Below, one piece after another: positions 21,901 to 32,295 of a DNA stretch of 64,000 nt; the stretch's first letter is position 1, and the number at the start of each line of letters is the position of its first letter. Origin of the DNA: Aurelia coerulea. Its lineage: Eukaryota > Cnidaria > Scyphozoa > Semaeostomeae > Ulmaridae. The notes beneath the pieces are model-generated. The model was not told where the DNA came from and ran no database searches. It worked only from the letters and a program-made list of their open reading frames with translations. A program made the position numbers and the translations under genes. The stretch spans positions 19,345,501-19,409,500 of the forward strand of contig CM076947.1 in the NCBI GenBank assembly GCA_039566865.1, read 5' to 3'.

Positions 21901-24017
21901 CTTGGAGCCAATCTGGCATGACATCAACATACGTTTTGGAAAGGAGTGGTGCATTTTCTTTCAAAAGAGGCTCAAGCAATGTGACATTTGCAGGTGCTAT
22001 ATCCTGATCAGCAAAATGATGTGGTTTAATGGCAGGGACTGTTGGAAATTTCTTCAAAAGTAGTGTTGCCATATGACATACTTGGGTTTGGGTGGAGGTA
22101 GATGGGCGGTGATGACTGTGAATGTTATGGTAATCGTCTATGAAAACTGTTATCATGTATTCATTGTCAACAGCATCCTTAAAAAACTGATGTACTGTTT
22201 CAAGGTGTTCAGAGGAAACTTTCTTTGTTGCACTTAAAACTGTATTAGGGTGAGCTGCAAGTCCCATATTTCTTAAGGTTTCCACTCCTCTACTTGAAAT
22301 CCCTAGACCCTTCAGTGTCCTTGCCGTAGCAATTTGAAACCAATTGGCTTGCTGGGACTGACCGTACATTAAGGTGTAGATAATTGAAACAGTTCTTCTT
22401 TCATTCAACAACTTTCTTTTCTCTGATTGCCTGTCAGTTGTCATGACATCCATTACAACGTTAAAAATCTTAGTTGCTCCTGCTTCCTCGCACAATTCTC
22501 TAAATTCTGCGGGCTCAGATATTGGGTTGCCACCTTTACCAAATCTTTCTTTGCATCTCTCCCTTACCTTACTTATCTCATCGTGTAAATTGCAGTGGTT
22601 TTTTGCCCTCTCTATCAAACTTTCGAATACTAATCTATTTATCACCACATTATCATTTTCATCTAAAACCACCTCTCCAACTTCTTCGTAATTTTTTTTT
22701 GAATTTTTTTCTGTTTTTTTATTTTCATCCATTTGTGACTCTTCATTGCAATTTTTTTGGGTCTTTTCTTTATTTTTCTTGCCACTGTTTTCACTATTTT
22801 CATCAAATTTTTTTGGCTTTTTTTCGATTTTTTTCTTTTCACTGTTTTCACTATTTTTGTCAATTTTTTGGGGGTTTCCTTCTGTGTTTTTCTTTCCACT
22901 GGTTTCACTTTTTTCATCATGTTTTTTTGAGTTGTTTTCTTTTATTTTTTCATCATTATAATCTGATTCTTGAGAACTAAGCCACAGTTTCTGGCTTGGG
23001 CAGCTTAAAGTTTCAGTTCTTTCTGAATCAATCTCCAGCATGTCGTCTTCCACTTCCATTGTCTCCTCGTCACCTTCATCTTCGTATCCGTGCACTGGAG
23101 CTGCATTCTTTTCTTCCATGTTCTTTGATTCCTCTTCATCAATTGTTGGCTCCTCATCCATAGATTGTTGCTGTAAAACATGTGCTTAATTGTTAACCAA
23201 AGCTAAACTTAAACTTATTTCCTTGTTAATATTAAAAGCACTCAAGGATGTCATGATAACTTCAGCAATCAGATAGGAAAGGTGTTGAATATATGCCACA
23301 AGGCTTTGTCTTTTATTGTAGTTTTTATTTCCTTTCCAGTAAGCAGCATGTGTAGATGTACTTTGTATTATAAAACAGCTCTTGGAACAGTACTCAACAG
23401 TGACAATTTGTAGCACTTATCAGTTTTGCATAACCTGTCAAGTTTATTTATTTTGATACTTTTTTCTTTGCTTTGAGTAATCATGCAGTTCCTATGTAAT
23501 GAAGCTGACTTTAGCAGAAAACTATCTTGAAAGGTAGAGATAAATTGTAGCAAAGGAACAGATGGTTTAGGCTAAGATGACTATAGTGCTGACTATAGAT
23601 AATATATGTGCTGGCAAAGAAATTTGAAGTTGTTGAAGTGTGAAGTGAAATTTGTAAAACAACAAAAAGAGAGCAGTTAACCTCAGAAAGTTTTCTGAGT
23701 CCTTGGAAAGTCTATCAACTTGAGCTACAAGGAAATGTTTCCATAATCAATACTCAGACATCGCATACCTGTGGGAAGTTTCTTTTTCTTTCATTTTGTA
23801 AGAACCTAGTCAAGTCTCGTTTCAGGGGTGCCAGTTCGATACATTTTGTGCAAACACGGACAACTTTGTGGGCTTTATCACCTCTCTCAACAGCCAACTT
23901 CCTGAATGCTTGCAAATAACGATACGGTGGAATCTTAGAATCAATTACATCACTTTTCTTGGTCCTGCACCACCTAAAGTGGTCAGAATTTGAACAGAAC
24001 TTTCGTATCTTGCCCAT
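18969..24017 (-). CDS. Transposon protein: Cys domain, DUF6589-like core, RING finger
   Basis: Three exons join in frame. Exon 1 is 24017-23769 (ATG; donor CAG|GTATGC). Exon 2 is 23170-20745 (acceptor TTTTACAG; donor TTTAAG|GTAAGA, which overlaps the apparent stop). Exon 3 is 19320-18969 (acceptor ACCTTCAG). Total 1008 aa. Residues 1-83 hold C8, C17 and a C56-x2-C59 pair (likely zinc site). Residues ~87-290 are acidic then Lys/Asn/Glu-rich with repeated NSKKNYEE- or KKIEKKPKK-like words. Residues ~300-850 resemble DUF6589-type transposon proteins (FIDDYHNIHSHH ~430, GDWPCQFF ~583, HISLNAREN ~610, ENFHSVLRANTR ~766). The C-terminus is a RING-H2-like site: C894-x5-C900, C914-G-H916, H919, C922, C930-x2-C933. 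It is the only gene between the TIRs, so it is the presumed transposase. The DUF6589 assignment is by memory of the family; catalytic residues are not identified. Confidence 0.8.
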
Positions 24018-24687
24018 ATCACTCTCTCATTATCTTGTTATTTTAGGCTACCGCGCCAAAACTGGCTAAGTTTCCCGCTAAAATGCTCCCCAGACCCCAG
24101 ACAAGAGTGCCCTGCTATGGTTAAAACAGACACTTACCTTGGACAAGCTTTCATCATGAAATGAAATGAGAAAAAGTAATGTTCAAGAGTAAAAGTATAA
24201 AGTAATATACAAACCACCTTTCTGGGCCTACCCGTTGGCTTGCCCTAAATACAACCTGACTTGTTGGATCTCGAAATACTTCAATATATTCAGCTGATTG
24301 ATACATTTCGCTTCAAAAATCCACCTTCCAGCCACCAAGATTATTGATCACATTGAATTACAGAATCTTTTGATCCAGGAAAACTAAAGTTGCTCTTGAA
24401 AAAATGCTCGCACCTTCTTCTCAGCCCACAAAGGTAAACAAAGAGCCATTTCGAAAGAACTTCGTTTTGATTCCGACAAATTTTGGATTGCGCAATGCTG
24501 TTGTTGTCTTCATTCATTGTCAAGGTTTCTCTCAACATGCTCCCAAACAAGCGGGAAATTTAAACTTGAAGCAGTCAACAACAGAAACAAACCAGAAGAA
24601 GGAAGGTTTCTCACGGATGCTTCAGGAAAAACCAGAAAGAACTCATCTCTGGCGTTCTTGTCCATTACCAAATCTAATCTTGGGAGC
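24018..24687. other. Upstream region of the transposon gene
   Basis: This is non-coding sequence between the gene start and the right TIR and presumably holds the promoter. I see no clear TATA box. Short frames on both strands here have no domain support. Confidence 0.4.
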
Positions 24688-25633
24688 ATCAACAACAAGA
24701 CGTTCCGCACAAAAAATTTTGGGGAGGGGAGAGAGGTTGATTTACCATCCTTTATTTTTAGAGACGACACCTTCCCCCCAATTTAGGGCGCATAGCTGTA
24801 GTTCAGAAAAATCTCGGTAAGCTTAAATCTGTCAAGGCTTCCCCGTGCGAAGAAGGAAATTCCTGCCACCGGCAAAATTAGGGTAGGTCTAAAATGGGCC
24901 TAGGCCTTCAGTGCAGCGCAGACTGTATGGCGGGTGGGAGGGGGGGGGGGGTGGGTAAAATCATCGTTTTAGCAAAAACTTAAATCTTCCCAGCTTAGGG
25001 CGTGGAGCTGTATTTCAGAAAAGTATCGGAAAGCTTAAGTCTGAAAAATATTCCTCTTACGGCAAAGGAAATTCTCGTCGCAGGCAAAATCAGTGGAGGT
25101 TCAGGGAAGGGCCTAGGCATCCCGTGCGGTAGGGTGGGGGTGGGGATAGGCGATCAATAAGGCTCGATTTCTTTAGAAAATACAATCTTCTCAATCTATG
25201 GGCCGATGGTTTGTTTGAGCAAGATATCTAGGAACTTAAATCTAAAAAGGTTTTCCTGTCTGAGAAAGGACATTTTAATGGTGGGCAAAGTTTTGGGGGG
25301 CGTGCAGAATGGGCCTAGGCATCCTTGGAGGCATGGCGGAAGTGGAAATAGGCGATGTTTTATAGCAGATATTTTACAAACGGTAAGCCTCTCTGCTTAG
25401 GGCTCGGAGATTTGTATCAAAAAAATACTCGAGAAACTAATCTTGAAAGATCTACTTTGTACCAAAACGTAAATTTTTTTCCCGGGCAAAAGTTGGGGGG
25501 AAGGTTTTTCTCCACAGCAACTGTGTTTTGGGATGCAACCTTGAAAATTCAAGCTGGAAATGGAGGCAGCTGATTGGCCAATGATTTTATGTCAACAAAC
25601 CCGCTGGTTGGTCTATTACAAAATGTGCTCTTG
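24688..25633 (-). repeat. Right TIR with ~4 internal monomers
   Basis: Inverted partner of 17790-18752. The two differ mainly in the length of the G/C-run (~24938) and in small indels near the inner end; the outer several hundred bases look identical. It carries the same monomer marks (GGGCCTAGGC, CTTAAATCT, CTTAGGGC) in inverted order. Confidence 0.8.
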
Positions 25634-25637
25634 TTGA

Positions 25638-26047
25638 TGGTTAATCACTATTGGAATTAAACCAAAGAAATTCCCGAGGATAATGCAAGGATTAAGAAGC
25701 CTTTAGTCTCCACTGCTAATGACTTTAGCACAATTGTGCGATTACAAAGGGCCGTCAGCGGTTTGTCAGCAAAAATTCAGGACAGCGTTAAAGTGAATGA
25801 ACGGAGCTAAGAGGAGGTCATCTATAAATAGGGCATTGAAAACTCCTACGCATGTTATTGTTCCTCTTGCTAAACAATATCCATGATCGTCTCGAAATCA
25901 TCAAATACAATAGGCTAATAATAGAATACCCAGACTCCTTCCGCGCGGGGCTTTTATCTCCGTTGATTCTCTTTAACGCTCAGTTATTTATATGGACTCA
26001 ATTCCTTTAATAAACTAACTAAAATGAGAGATGGGCTGAAAGTCTAG
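25638..26047. other. Unassigned sequence between transposon and LINE
   Basis: An open stretch on + at about 25664-25807 (containing NARIKKPLVSTANDFSTIV) ends in a stop and has no recognisable domain or clear splice sites. Nothing else is seen. Confidence 0.3.
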
Positions 26048-27530
26048 GCTATTAAGGACAAATCCAAAATTCTTATGGACTGTTACAGAAATCAAGCCAA
26101 TAAGCTTAATGCTCAACTCGAAAGGGAATATTTCTCAAATAGAATTGCCCACTACTAGGAGAATTTAAAGAAAACGTGGCAAACAATCAACCAAGTTATC
26201 AATATAAAATCAAACTCTACCGTCATTCGTCACTAAAAGTCGAAGAAAAAAAAATAGTAAAAGGAAATACAGAGATAGCATCACCAATGAATGAACACTT
26301 TTGTACCGTTTGTAATAAGCTTAGGGATAACATTCTACATAGATCATGCCCTCTTTTAACAAATGAGATCGCTATTGCTAGCCCAGTTGGTAACTTTAGA
26401 TTTAGAGAAGTATCAACGCAGGATGTAATAAAAACAATGAAAAGGATGAAAGTGTCTTACAGCTCTGGGTTCGATGGTATTGCATGCTTTTTTATCAAGG
26501 CAGCACTCCCGGTTATTGCAGAATCTTTGTATGACATTTTCAGCCTATCATTATCCACAGGAATATTCCCTTATGACTGGACGGTTGCTCGGGTTACGCA
26601 GCATATATTCTAAATCTTTAAAAAAGCTGGTGTAAATTGAGTGACCTATTTCTTTGAGCTGAATGACTTCAAAGAAACTTTAGCTATTTCTCTATAATTT
26701 TGCCGTTGGACTTTTCTGAAACCTTTAATATTTTCAGAGTTGGAGTGTTTTTCTTCCTTGCAAGAATTCAACAAAAATTTTCAAAGCAACTTAAAACCAT
26801 CGTAATTTCTAAACTGTTTGACACAACATGAAATAATTTAAGATGAAACCATAGTTTATGAATGCTAAAATATGGTATCTAGCAAAAGTCTCTCACTCAT
26901 CTGGTTTGTGATTTAGAAATTGGATGACGTCACAATCTCAAATGAGCTGAAATGTAAAATATGTTATAATTTTGAAAACTATTAAAAATTTCTGGAAAGT
27001 CCAACGGTAGAATTAAAGATAAATATCCCATTCAATCAGAATAAATAGGTCATAAAATTTTACACTCACCTTTTTACGCCGAGTTAACGATTTGGAACCT
27101 ATGCTGGGTTATGCCCATCTATAAGAATGGCCCCAAAGACAACCGGTGAAACTACTGGCCAATATCTGTTCTGCCCGCTGTATCGAGACTTTTCGAGAAG
27201 AAAACTAATATATAAACATCAGTCTGGTTTTCGATTATTGCATTCTGTGGTTGCATGTCTTAGTTCAAACACAAATCATTGGTATCTGAATATAGATAAT
27301 GGTAAATATACCGGCCTAATATTTATTGATGTTAAGAAGGCCTTCCTTTGATACCGTCAACCATGAAATATTACCAGAAAAACTTTAGAAGTACGGTATC
27401 ACAGGTATTGAACTTAGTTGGTTTACCTCATATTTGCATAACTGGGGGCAATTTTGCAAAGAAAATGGTTCCGCTTCTAATATTGGTTGCATAAATTGTG
27501 GGGCTCCTCGAGGCTCATGCCTTGGTCCAT
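26048..27530 (+). mobile_element. LINE-B, 5'-truncated and decayed, interrupted by a MITE
   Basis: The plus strand encodes the linker and start of a reverse transcriptase of the same type as LINE-A: KILMDCYRNQANKLN, a WQTINQ helix, SSGFDGIACFFIKAALP, then after the MITE NYWPISVLPA and GAPRGSCLGPLP. Several stops and frameshifts are present. The coding thread breaks at 27530 and resumes at 30507 (LFLTFINDLPYA). The endonuclease domain is absent. Confidence 0.75.
26600..27105. mobile_element. 506-bp long-TIR MITE with 9-bp TSD, copy 1
   Basis: The ends are AGCATA...CCTATGCT. Extended inverted repeats reach ~150 bp inward, including the paired GAAACTTTAGCTATTTC and TACCGTTGGACTTT-like blocks. 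It is flanked by GGGTTACGC (26591-26599) and GGGTTATGC (27106-27114), a 9-bp duplication with one change. The insertion splits the LINE-B codons for VARV and its continuation, so the pre-insertion frame confirms both boundaries. A 9-bp duplication suggests a Mutator-like source. Sister copy at 49246. Confidence 0.85.
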
Positions 27531-27597
27531 TGCCCAGGGGGGGGGGGCTTGGTAGTTGAAGGTGACGTACCCGTTGCAAAATGCTGTAAAACCCTAA

Positions 27598-27662
27598 ACC
27601 CTTAGCGGTAGTAGCTTTTAAGCCTAAGCGGTAGTAACTTGTAGCCTAAGCGGTAGTAACTT
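27598..27662. repeat. 18-bp minisatellite, ~3 copies
   Basis: Three copies of a CCTAAGCGGTAGTAACTT-like unit lie in tandem, just downstream of a G-run boundary (27538-27548). Confidence 0.7.
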
Positions 27663-27940
27663 TTTTCGGTAAGCAGCAATAACAATAGGTTTATTGTTCC
27701 AGAAACAATTGTGCTATTATATAGCAAATATGAGCTAGAAAAAGAAGTTCATGTACTTTTATTTACTTTGAAATAGTACTACATGAAGAATCTATCAAAT
27801 ATCTTGATATCACAATCAGAGCAGAAAAGAACGCAATAAAAATACGCTCATCAATCAATAGTACAACACTCCTACCCAACAAACCTTGAAACTTAGTGAT
27901 CCTTCTGAACATTCTCATTTTAGACATTTTATGTTTTGCT

Positions 27941-30115
27941 AGTATTTCATATTTCATATTTCATATTTATATTTTAAACATATTTATACAGGTTACAAAA
28001 TTCAATAAATATTGCTTTACAATTTGGCCCTGTCAAAAGTAAAGTTCCTAATATAATACATATAAGCAAATTAGATAAAAATTTACACCTGAATACAAAA
28101 AATATCTGTACAAAATTAAAGATGTTCGTACCCCAACTGTCTCAACCTTGATTTAAAAGAGTAGACCGAGGGAGCCTCTTTGATATTGTCGTTAAGCATG
28201 TTCCACACTTTTGTACCACGGTAAGAGAATGCCTTTTGGCCACTTACTGTTCTCATTAACGGTACCGCAAGATCATTTTTAGTGTTTCTTAGCTCACGAG
28301 TGTGGAAATCTGATAGTCTTACGAAAAGATCACTGATGTACTGTGGTGCTAGATCGTTTAAAGATTTGTACATCATAGTAGATGTTTCTTTCAAAATCAT
28401 TTCTTTGATGGACAACCAGCCTAGTTCTTTGCGTAACGGCACAGATGGTGCATCATAAGGACTACCCGTAACGATTCGGGCAGCCCTATTTTGTAGTTTT
28501 GTAGAGACTCTATTCTAGTAATACCACTACAGCCCCAAACGGAGCAGCAATAGTTTAGATGTGGTTCTACAATACTACGATAAATGTCCTTCAATGTCTC
28601 CATAGATACGAAGTTTTTACAGTATTTCAAAAGGCCAATTGCTCGAGAAACTTTCCCTTTTATACTCTCAATTTGGCACCTCCACGTTAGACTGTTGTCT
28701 ATTTGGAGACCAAGGTATTTTACTTTGCTCACTAAATCAATGTCAGTGCCACCAACGTTAAACACAGGTAACAAAGCAGGCTGCACTGCCATTTTATTTA
28801 CATTTTGCATTGACCCAACTATCATAGCCTGTGTTTTGACGACGTTCAAGGATAGCTTATTACCTTGAAGCCATTTCTCGATATCAACAAGTTCGGCATT
28901 TAACACTATGTGCATTTCTTCCAAGTTTTTGGAGGAATAGGAAATCATGGTATCATCAGCATACATGTTTGCCTCGGCCTTCTTCAGTGCAAAGGGAAGA
29001 TCATTTATATAAAGCAGAAAAAGAAGTGGTCCCAAACAGGAACCTTGCGGCACTCCGACGTCAATATCTTTGATGTCAGAAGAGACGCCATTTACTTTGC
29101 AAAACTGCTTTCTGTTATTCAAATACGACCGGAACCAATCATGTTCCAAGCCATTGATACCATAGAAATTCAACTTATCGAGAAGAATACCATGATCAAC
29201 GGTATCAAACGCCTTCTTAAGGTCAATGAAGATCATAGCTGTAAATTTCCCTTTATCAATGTTGACGAACCAGTCATTCGTGCATTTTAGAAGGCAAGTG
29301 ACAACAGAGTGTAAAGAGCGAAAGCCGGACTGTTGTAAGCATATGAGCTTGTTATCGTCTAGATATCTATATAATTGGTCGTACACGAGTTTTTCAAATA
29401 ATCTAGAAACAGAGCTGGTAGAACAGATATTGGCCTGTAGTTTGATCTTTCATCAGATGGGCCCTCCTTAAATATGGGAGCTACTCTAGCAACTTTCCAG
29501 CTGTCAGGGAAAACTCCAGAAGATAAGGAAAGGTTCAAAATATCACAGAGTGAATCTGAAATAACAGGAAAGGCTACTTTTAAGAAATAGCTAGAAATGT
29601 TATCCACACCAGACCCATGGGAGGTCTTGATTTTATTTAAGGCCTTTTCGATGGTCCTCTTTTCGATGGCTGCGAATCTGAATGGTTCTCTACCATTCGA
29701 GGGATTTGATATTTCATATTGATGAGACAGAAGGGGATTAGCCTGAGCAGGTATCTTGTCACTGAGATTCTTTCCCACACTGCAGAAATAATTGTTCATC
29801 GAGTTAGCGATATCATCATCTGTTTTTATCTCCTGTTCGTTCACTTTTAGGGAATCAATATTGGTAGTCTTAGATCTTTTATTCAACAGGAGGTTTATTG
29901 TTTTCCATGACTGCTTTAAGTCACCTTTACAGGCAGCTAACTTCTTGGAAAAATATTCTCGCTTGAGAGTTTTGTTGAGAATGTTAGCTTTATTTCGCAA
30001 TTGCCTGTACGCATCCATCAGTATAGCTGACTTGCGTTTAACGGCAGCAGTTTTTATTCTGTCCCTCTGACGAGAAAGCTTTTTAAAATCGCTATTAAGC
30101 CATGGGGAGTAGTTC
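27941..30115 (-). mobile_element. LINE-A (CR1/L2/Jockey-like), 5'-truncated
   Basis: The copy runs on the minus strand from a PWLNSDFKKLS linker motif near 30100, through a full reverse transcriptase, to a C-terminal region ending at 28116, and closes at a GAAATAT-type simple tail (27941-27975). Truncation removes the endonuclease. The element lies between the two halves of LINE-B (27530 and 30507). CCATTGC occurs at both of those junctions (27525 and 30504), a possible duplication around the ~3-kb composite insertion. Confidence 0.8.
28116..30018 (-). pseudogene. LINE-A reverse transcriptase, frameshifted
   Basis: Three frame segments in order read N to C: 30018-29359 (linker and fingers, NYRPISVLPA), 29386-28421 (RT core) and 28442-28116 (C-terminal domain with LGWLSIKEMI and KAFSYRGTKVWN). 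Key motifs are QQSGFRSLHSVVT, the catalytic FIDLKKAFDTVDH, GVPQGSCLGPLLF and MYADDTMIS (YADD box). Two frameshifts, at about 29380 and 28435, break the frame, so it is inactive despite well-kept motifs. Confidence 0.85.
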
Positions 30116-30506
30116 CTTTACTAAGTTGAAGAGAGAGCAATATTTCAAATGTTGACATTCTAGGACGGACTGAGCTAGAAATTTCTGCAGATTCTTCCGA
30201 CTAGCTGGAGCTAAAAGTGTGCCACCAGGCTCATAAAATATCTTACAAATTGTTAAGACATGAATGCATTCCATTAAAATGCGCACCTTTCTCATTTATT
30301 TGAAGACTTTACATCAGCATATCGATTTGTAAATTCAAATCAAACGAGTGTTGGAATTTCAATTGGACAAAATGCGCTTGCTAGCAAATCCGGTTTAGAG
30401 GAAGAATGAATAGCTTGTTGACTTTTGTTGTTACGGAATCTTACTTACAACAATTCGATTCATCAAACTTTGTTACACTCGACAAACTAATCATATTAAT
30501 TTTCAC

Positions 30507-30663
30507 CATTGCTCTTTCTTACCTTTATAAATGATTTACCATACGCATTGCATAAGGGACACGTTACCATGTATGCTGATGACACCACTATTTCCCTTTC
30601 ATCTAAGAACCCTATTGAACTGAAAAACGACCTAAACGATGAACTAATCAAGCTAAAGGAGTG
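30507..30663 (+). pseudogene. LINE-B reverse transcriptase, YADD fragment
   Basis: FINDLPYALHKGHVTMYADD and the following SLSSKNPIEL continue the frame of LINE-B exactly where its first part stops (LGPL at 27530). The fragment ends at a CGCGGACAT repeat at 30664. Confidence 0.75.
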
Positions 30664-30975
30664 GCCAGGTCTAAAACGCGGACATCGCGGACATGTCCGC
30701 GCCATTTGCAAGTCCGCGTTCCAATTCTTCGAAATAAAGTGTTGATAACCACGTTTCCACGATCTTTATGCACACCCCTTCACAGAGAGTCACAGAGAGT
30801 TAGTTGTTGTCCGCGAAATCATTGTCCGCGTTTTAGGTTTTCACATAGGGAAAAACCGAAAACGCGGACATCGCGGACATTTTCTAATTCTTTGAAATAA
30901 AATATTGATAACCACGTTTCGACGATCTTTATGTAGTTCTTGGCGATTTTCATCATGTCCGCGAAATGGTGATGG
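30664..30975. repeat. CGCGGACAT-rich repeat, two ~180-bp units
   Basis: AAAACGCGGACATCGCGGAC occurs at ~30674 and ~30862. Each is followed after an interval by AATTCTTYGAAATAAARTRT, TGATAACCACGTTTC and CGATCTTTATG. Single GTCCGCG words lie at both edges. The block interrupts LINE-B; no clear duplication was found. Confidence 0.65.
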
Positions 30976-31664
30976 TGGATGACAATACAAAAGGGAGAAT
31001 TGAACAGCTACTCTGTTCCTGATTAATATCTATGACAGTAGGAAGTGACAACGATTAGCCTTCTTTTGTTTCAAATGCCACAGATTCATAAGGAGGAGGT
31101 TCCATCTGAATAAGCTACAAACAAGACTGTTCAAACTTGTATTGTAGAAAATGATTATTTGACTCGTATTTTTTCATTAGAAACTCAGGTCATGGGCTCC
31201 CAGGCCTGTGGTGAAAAGTCCCATGTTCCATCCCATATTCCAAAGCTCCCTAAAAATGCTTTTGTTTTGAAAATTATCGTACCCCTTTTCGGAAGAGTGA
31301 CACACCCCTCGCCCAGGTCGTTAAAATGTTTTGACACTGTACAGTTATAGCAACTGTTTGGACATTATTTTGAGTGCGAATTATATTATTTACTTGCTTT
31401 GAGGGGTCCTAGGGGTCATAGGGTCCGGTTTTTCCAGTATGCCACATAATTTACAGATAGAATCATTGGTTCCGCCTGTGTAGATATGAACAAATGTGTC
31501 TCTTATCGTCTTTTACTTCCTTGTGTGGTGAATAATATATCATAATAATATATCATAGAAATGAAAACAACGGGAAAGTTATTTGTTGAAATCGTTTCAA
31601 TCAAAATGCATTCGTGCAGACATTTGTGTGACACATATTCATTATACCCAAAAGAAAAGGAACA
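30976..31664. other. Unassigned sequence with one dispersed repeat
   Basis: The segment around 31340-31395 (CAGTTATAGCAACTGTTTGG, then GAGTGCGAATTAT) recurs at 33432-33490. No gene is supported. Confidence 0.4.
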
Positions 31665-31672
31665 ATGACAGC

Positions 31673-32118
31673 CCGGGGGGGGGGGGGGGGGGGTACTTGA
31701 CTAGGGAAGTGACGGGGGTGTGTGGAAAACCTCTCCACACCCTGCACCCTGTCGCATAAAAAATAGGCCAAAAGTATACCCTGTCGCATAAAAATTTTGC
31801 CTCTCAAATACAGTGTAGAACGCAATTTTTGCTTGTGATACCCTGTCGCATAAAAATTTTGCCTCTCAAATACAGTGTAGAACGCAATTTTTGCTTGTGA
31901 TACCCTGTCGCATAAAAATTTTGCCTCTCAAATACAGTGTAGAACGCAATTTTTGCTTGTGATACCCTGTCGCATAATTTTTTTACCTATGATAATACCC
32001 TGTCGCATAATTTTCGCTAGAAAATGACACCCTGTCGCATAATTTTTACCGCAAAAGGACACCCTGTTGAGCGGCACATCCCGTCAGGTCAAGTATGGGA
32101 GTGCCCCCCCCCCCGGGG
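31673..32118. mobile_element. G-run element with 62-bp minisatellite, 8-bp TSD
   Basis: It is flanked by perfect ATGACAGC direct repeats (31665-31672, 32119-32126). The ends are G-run/C-run terminal repeats followed by an inverted TACTTGAC word and an imperfect GACGGG block. Inside lie three essentially identical 62-bp units starting CCCTGTCGCATAAAAATTTT, plus shorter ~32-bp relatives sharing CCCTGTCGCATAA (about seven in all). An 8-bp duplication is typical of hAT. No coding sequence. Confidence 0.8.
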
Positions 32119-32157
32119 ATGACAGCTTTTTAGCGATTGTTTGGTTGTTCATATTAA

Positions 32158-32291
32158 AGACCCATTGCTAACCATGATCCTCTGTGGCGCCAAAGTCGAC
32201 TTTCGTGTTATCTAAAAGTCATTCTTGGCCTAAATTCTCTTTGTCTTGCTTTTCATTCTGCGCACAAAGGATCATGGTTGACAATGGGTCT
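32158..32291. mobile_element. TTAA MITE, short 134-bp copy
   Basis: Flanked by TTAA on both sides (32154-32157, 32292-32295). The inverted ends are AGACCCATTGCTAACCATGA and its partner, continuing GTGGCGCCAAAGTCGACTTT on the left. Same family as 47492-47783, from which the interior is deleted. Confidence 0.8.
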
Positions 32292-32295
32292 TTAA

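Larger units (their letters stand above)
17790..25633 (-). mobile_element. 7.84-kb DNA transposon, TTAA-flanked, ~950-bp TIRs
   Basis: Two nearly identical inverted arms (17790-18752, 24688-25633) bound a unit that contains one three-exon gene and nothing else. The tips read CAAGAGCACATTTTGTAATA on both strands. Left flank is TTAA (17786-17789) and right flank TTGA (25634-25637), compatible with a TTAA duplication that has one change. The arms share long stretches without difference (outer ~370 bp give identical peptides on opposite strands), which argues for a recent insertion. The gene is intact, so the copy may be autonomous. TTAA targets are typical of piggyBac, Kolobok and Sola3, but the encoded protein does not look like any of these to me. 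Confidence 0.8.

Noticed and set aside
22443..22980. Plus frames rich in Phe/Ser/Leu opposite the acidic/lysine region
   Set aside because: Antisense shadow of the low-complexity part of the transposon gene.
31747..32060. CRISPR-like array
   Set aside because: The units are contiguous tandem repeats without unique spacers, in an animal-like genome, inside a TSD-flanked element.
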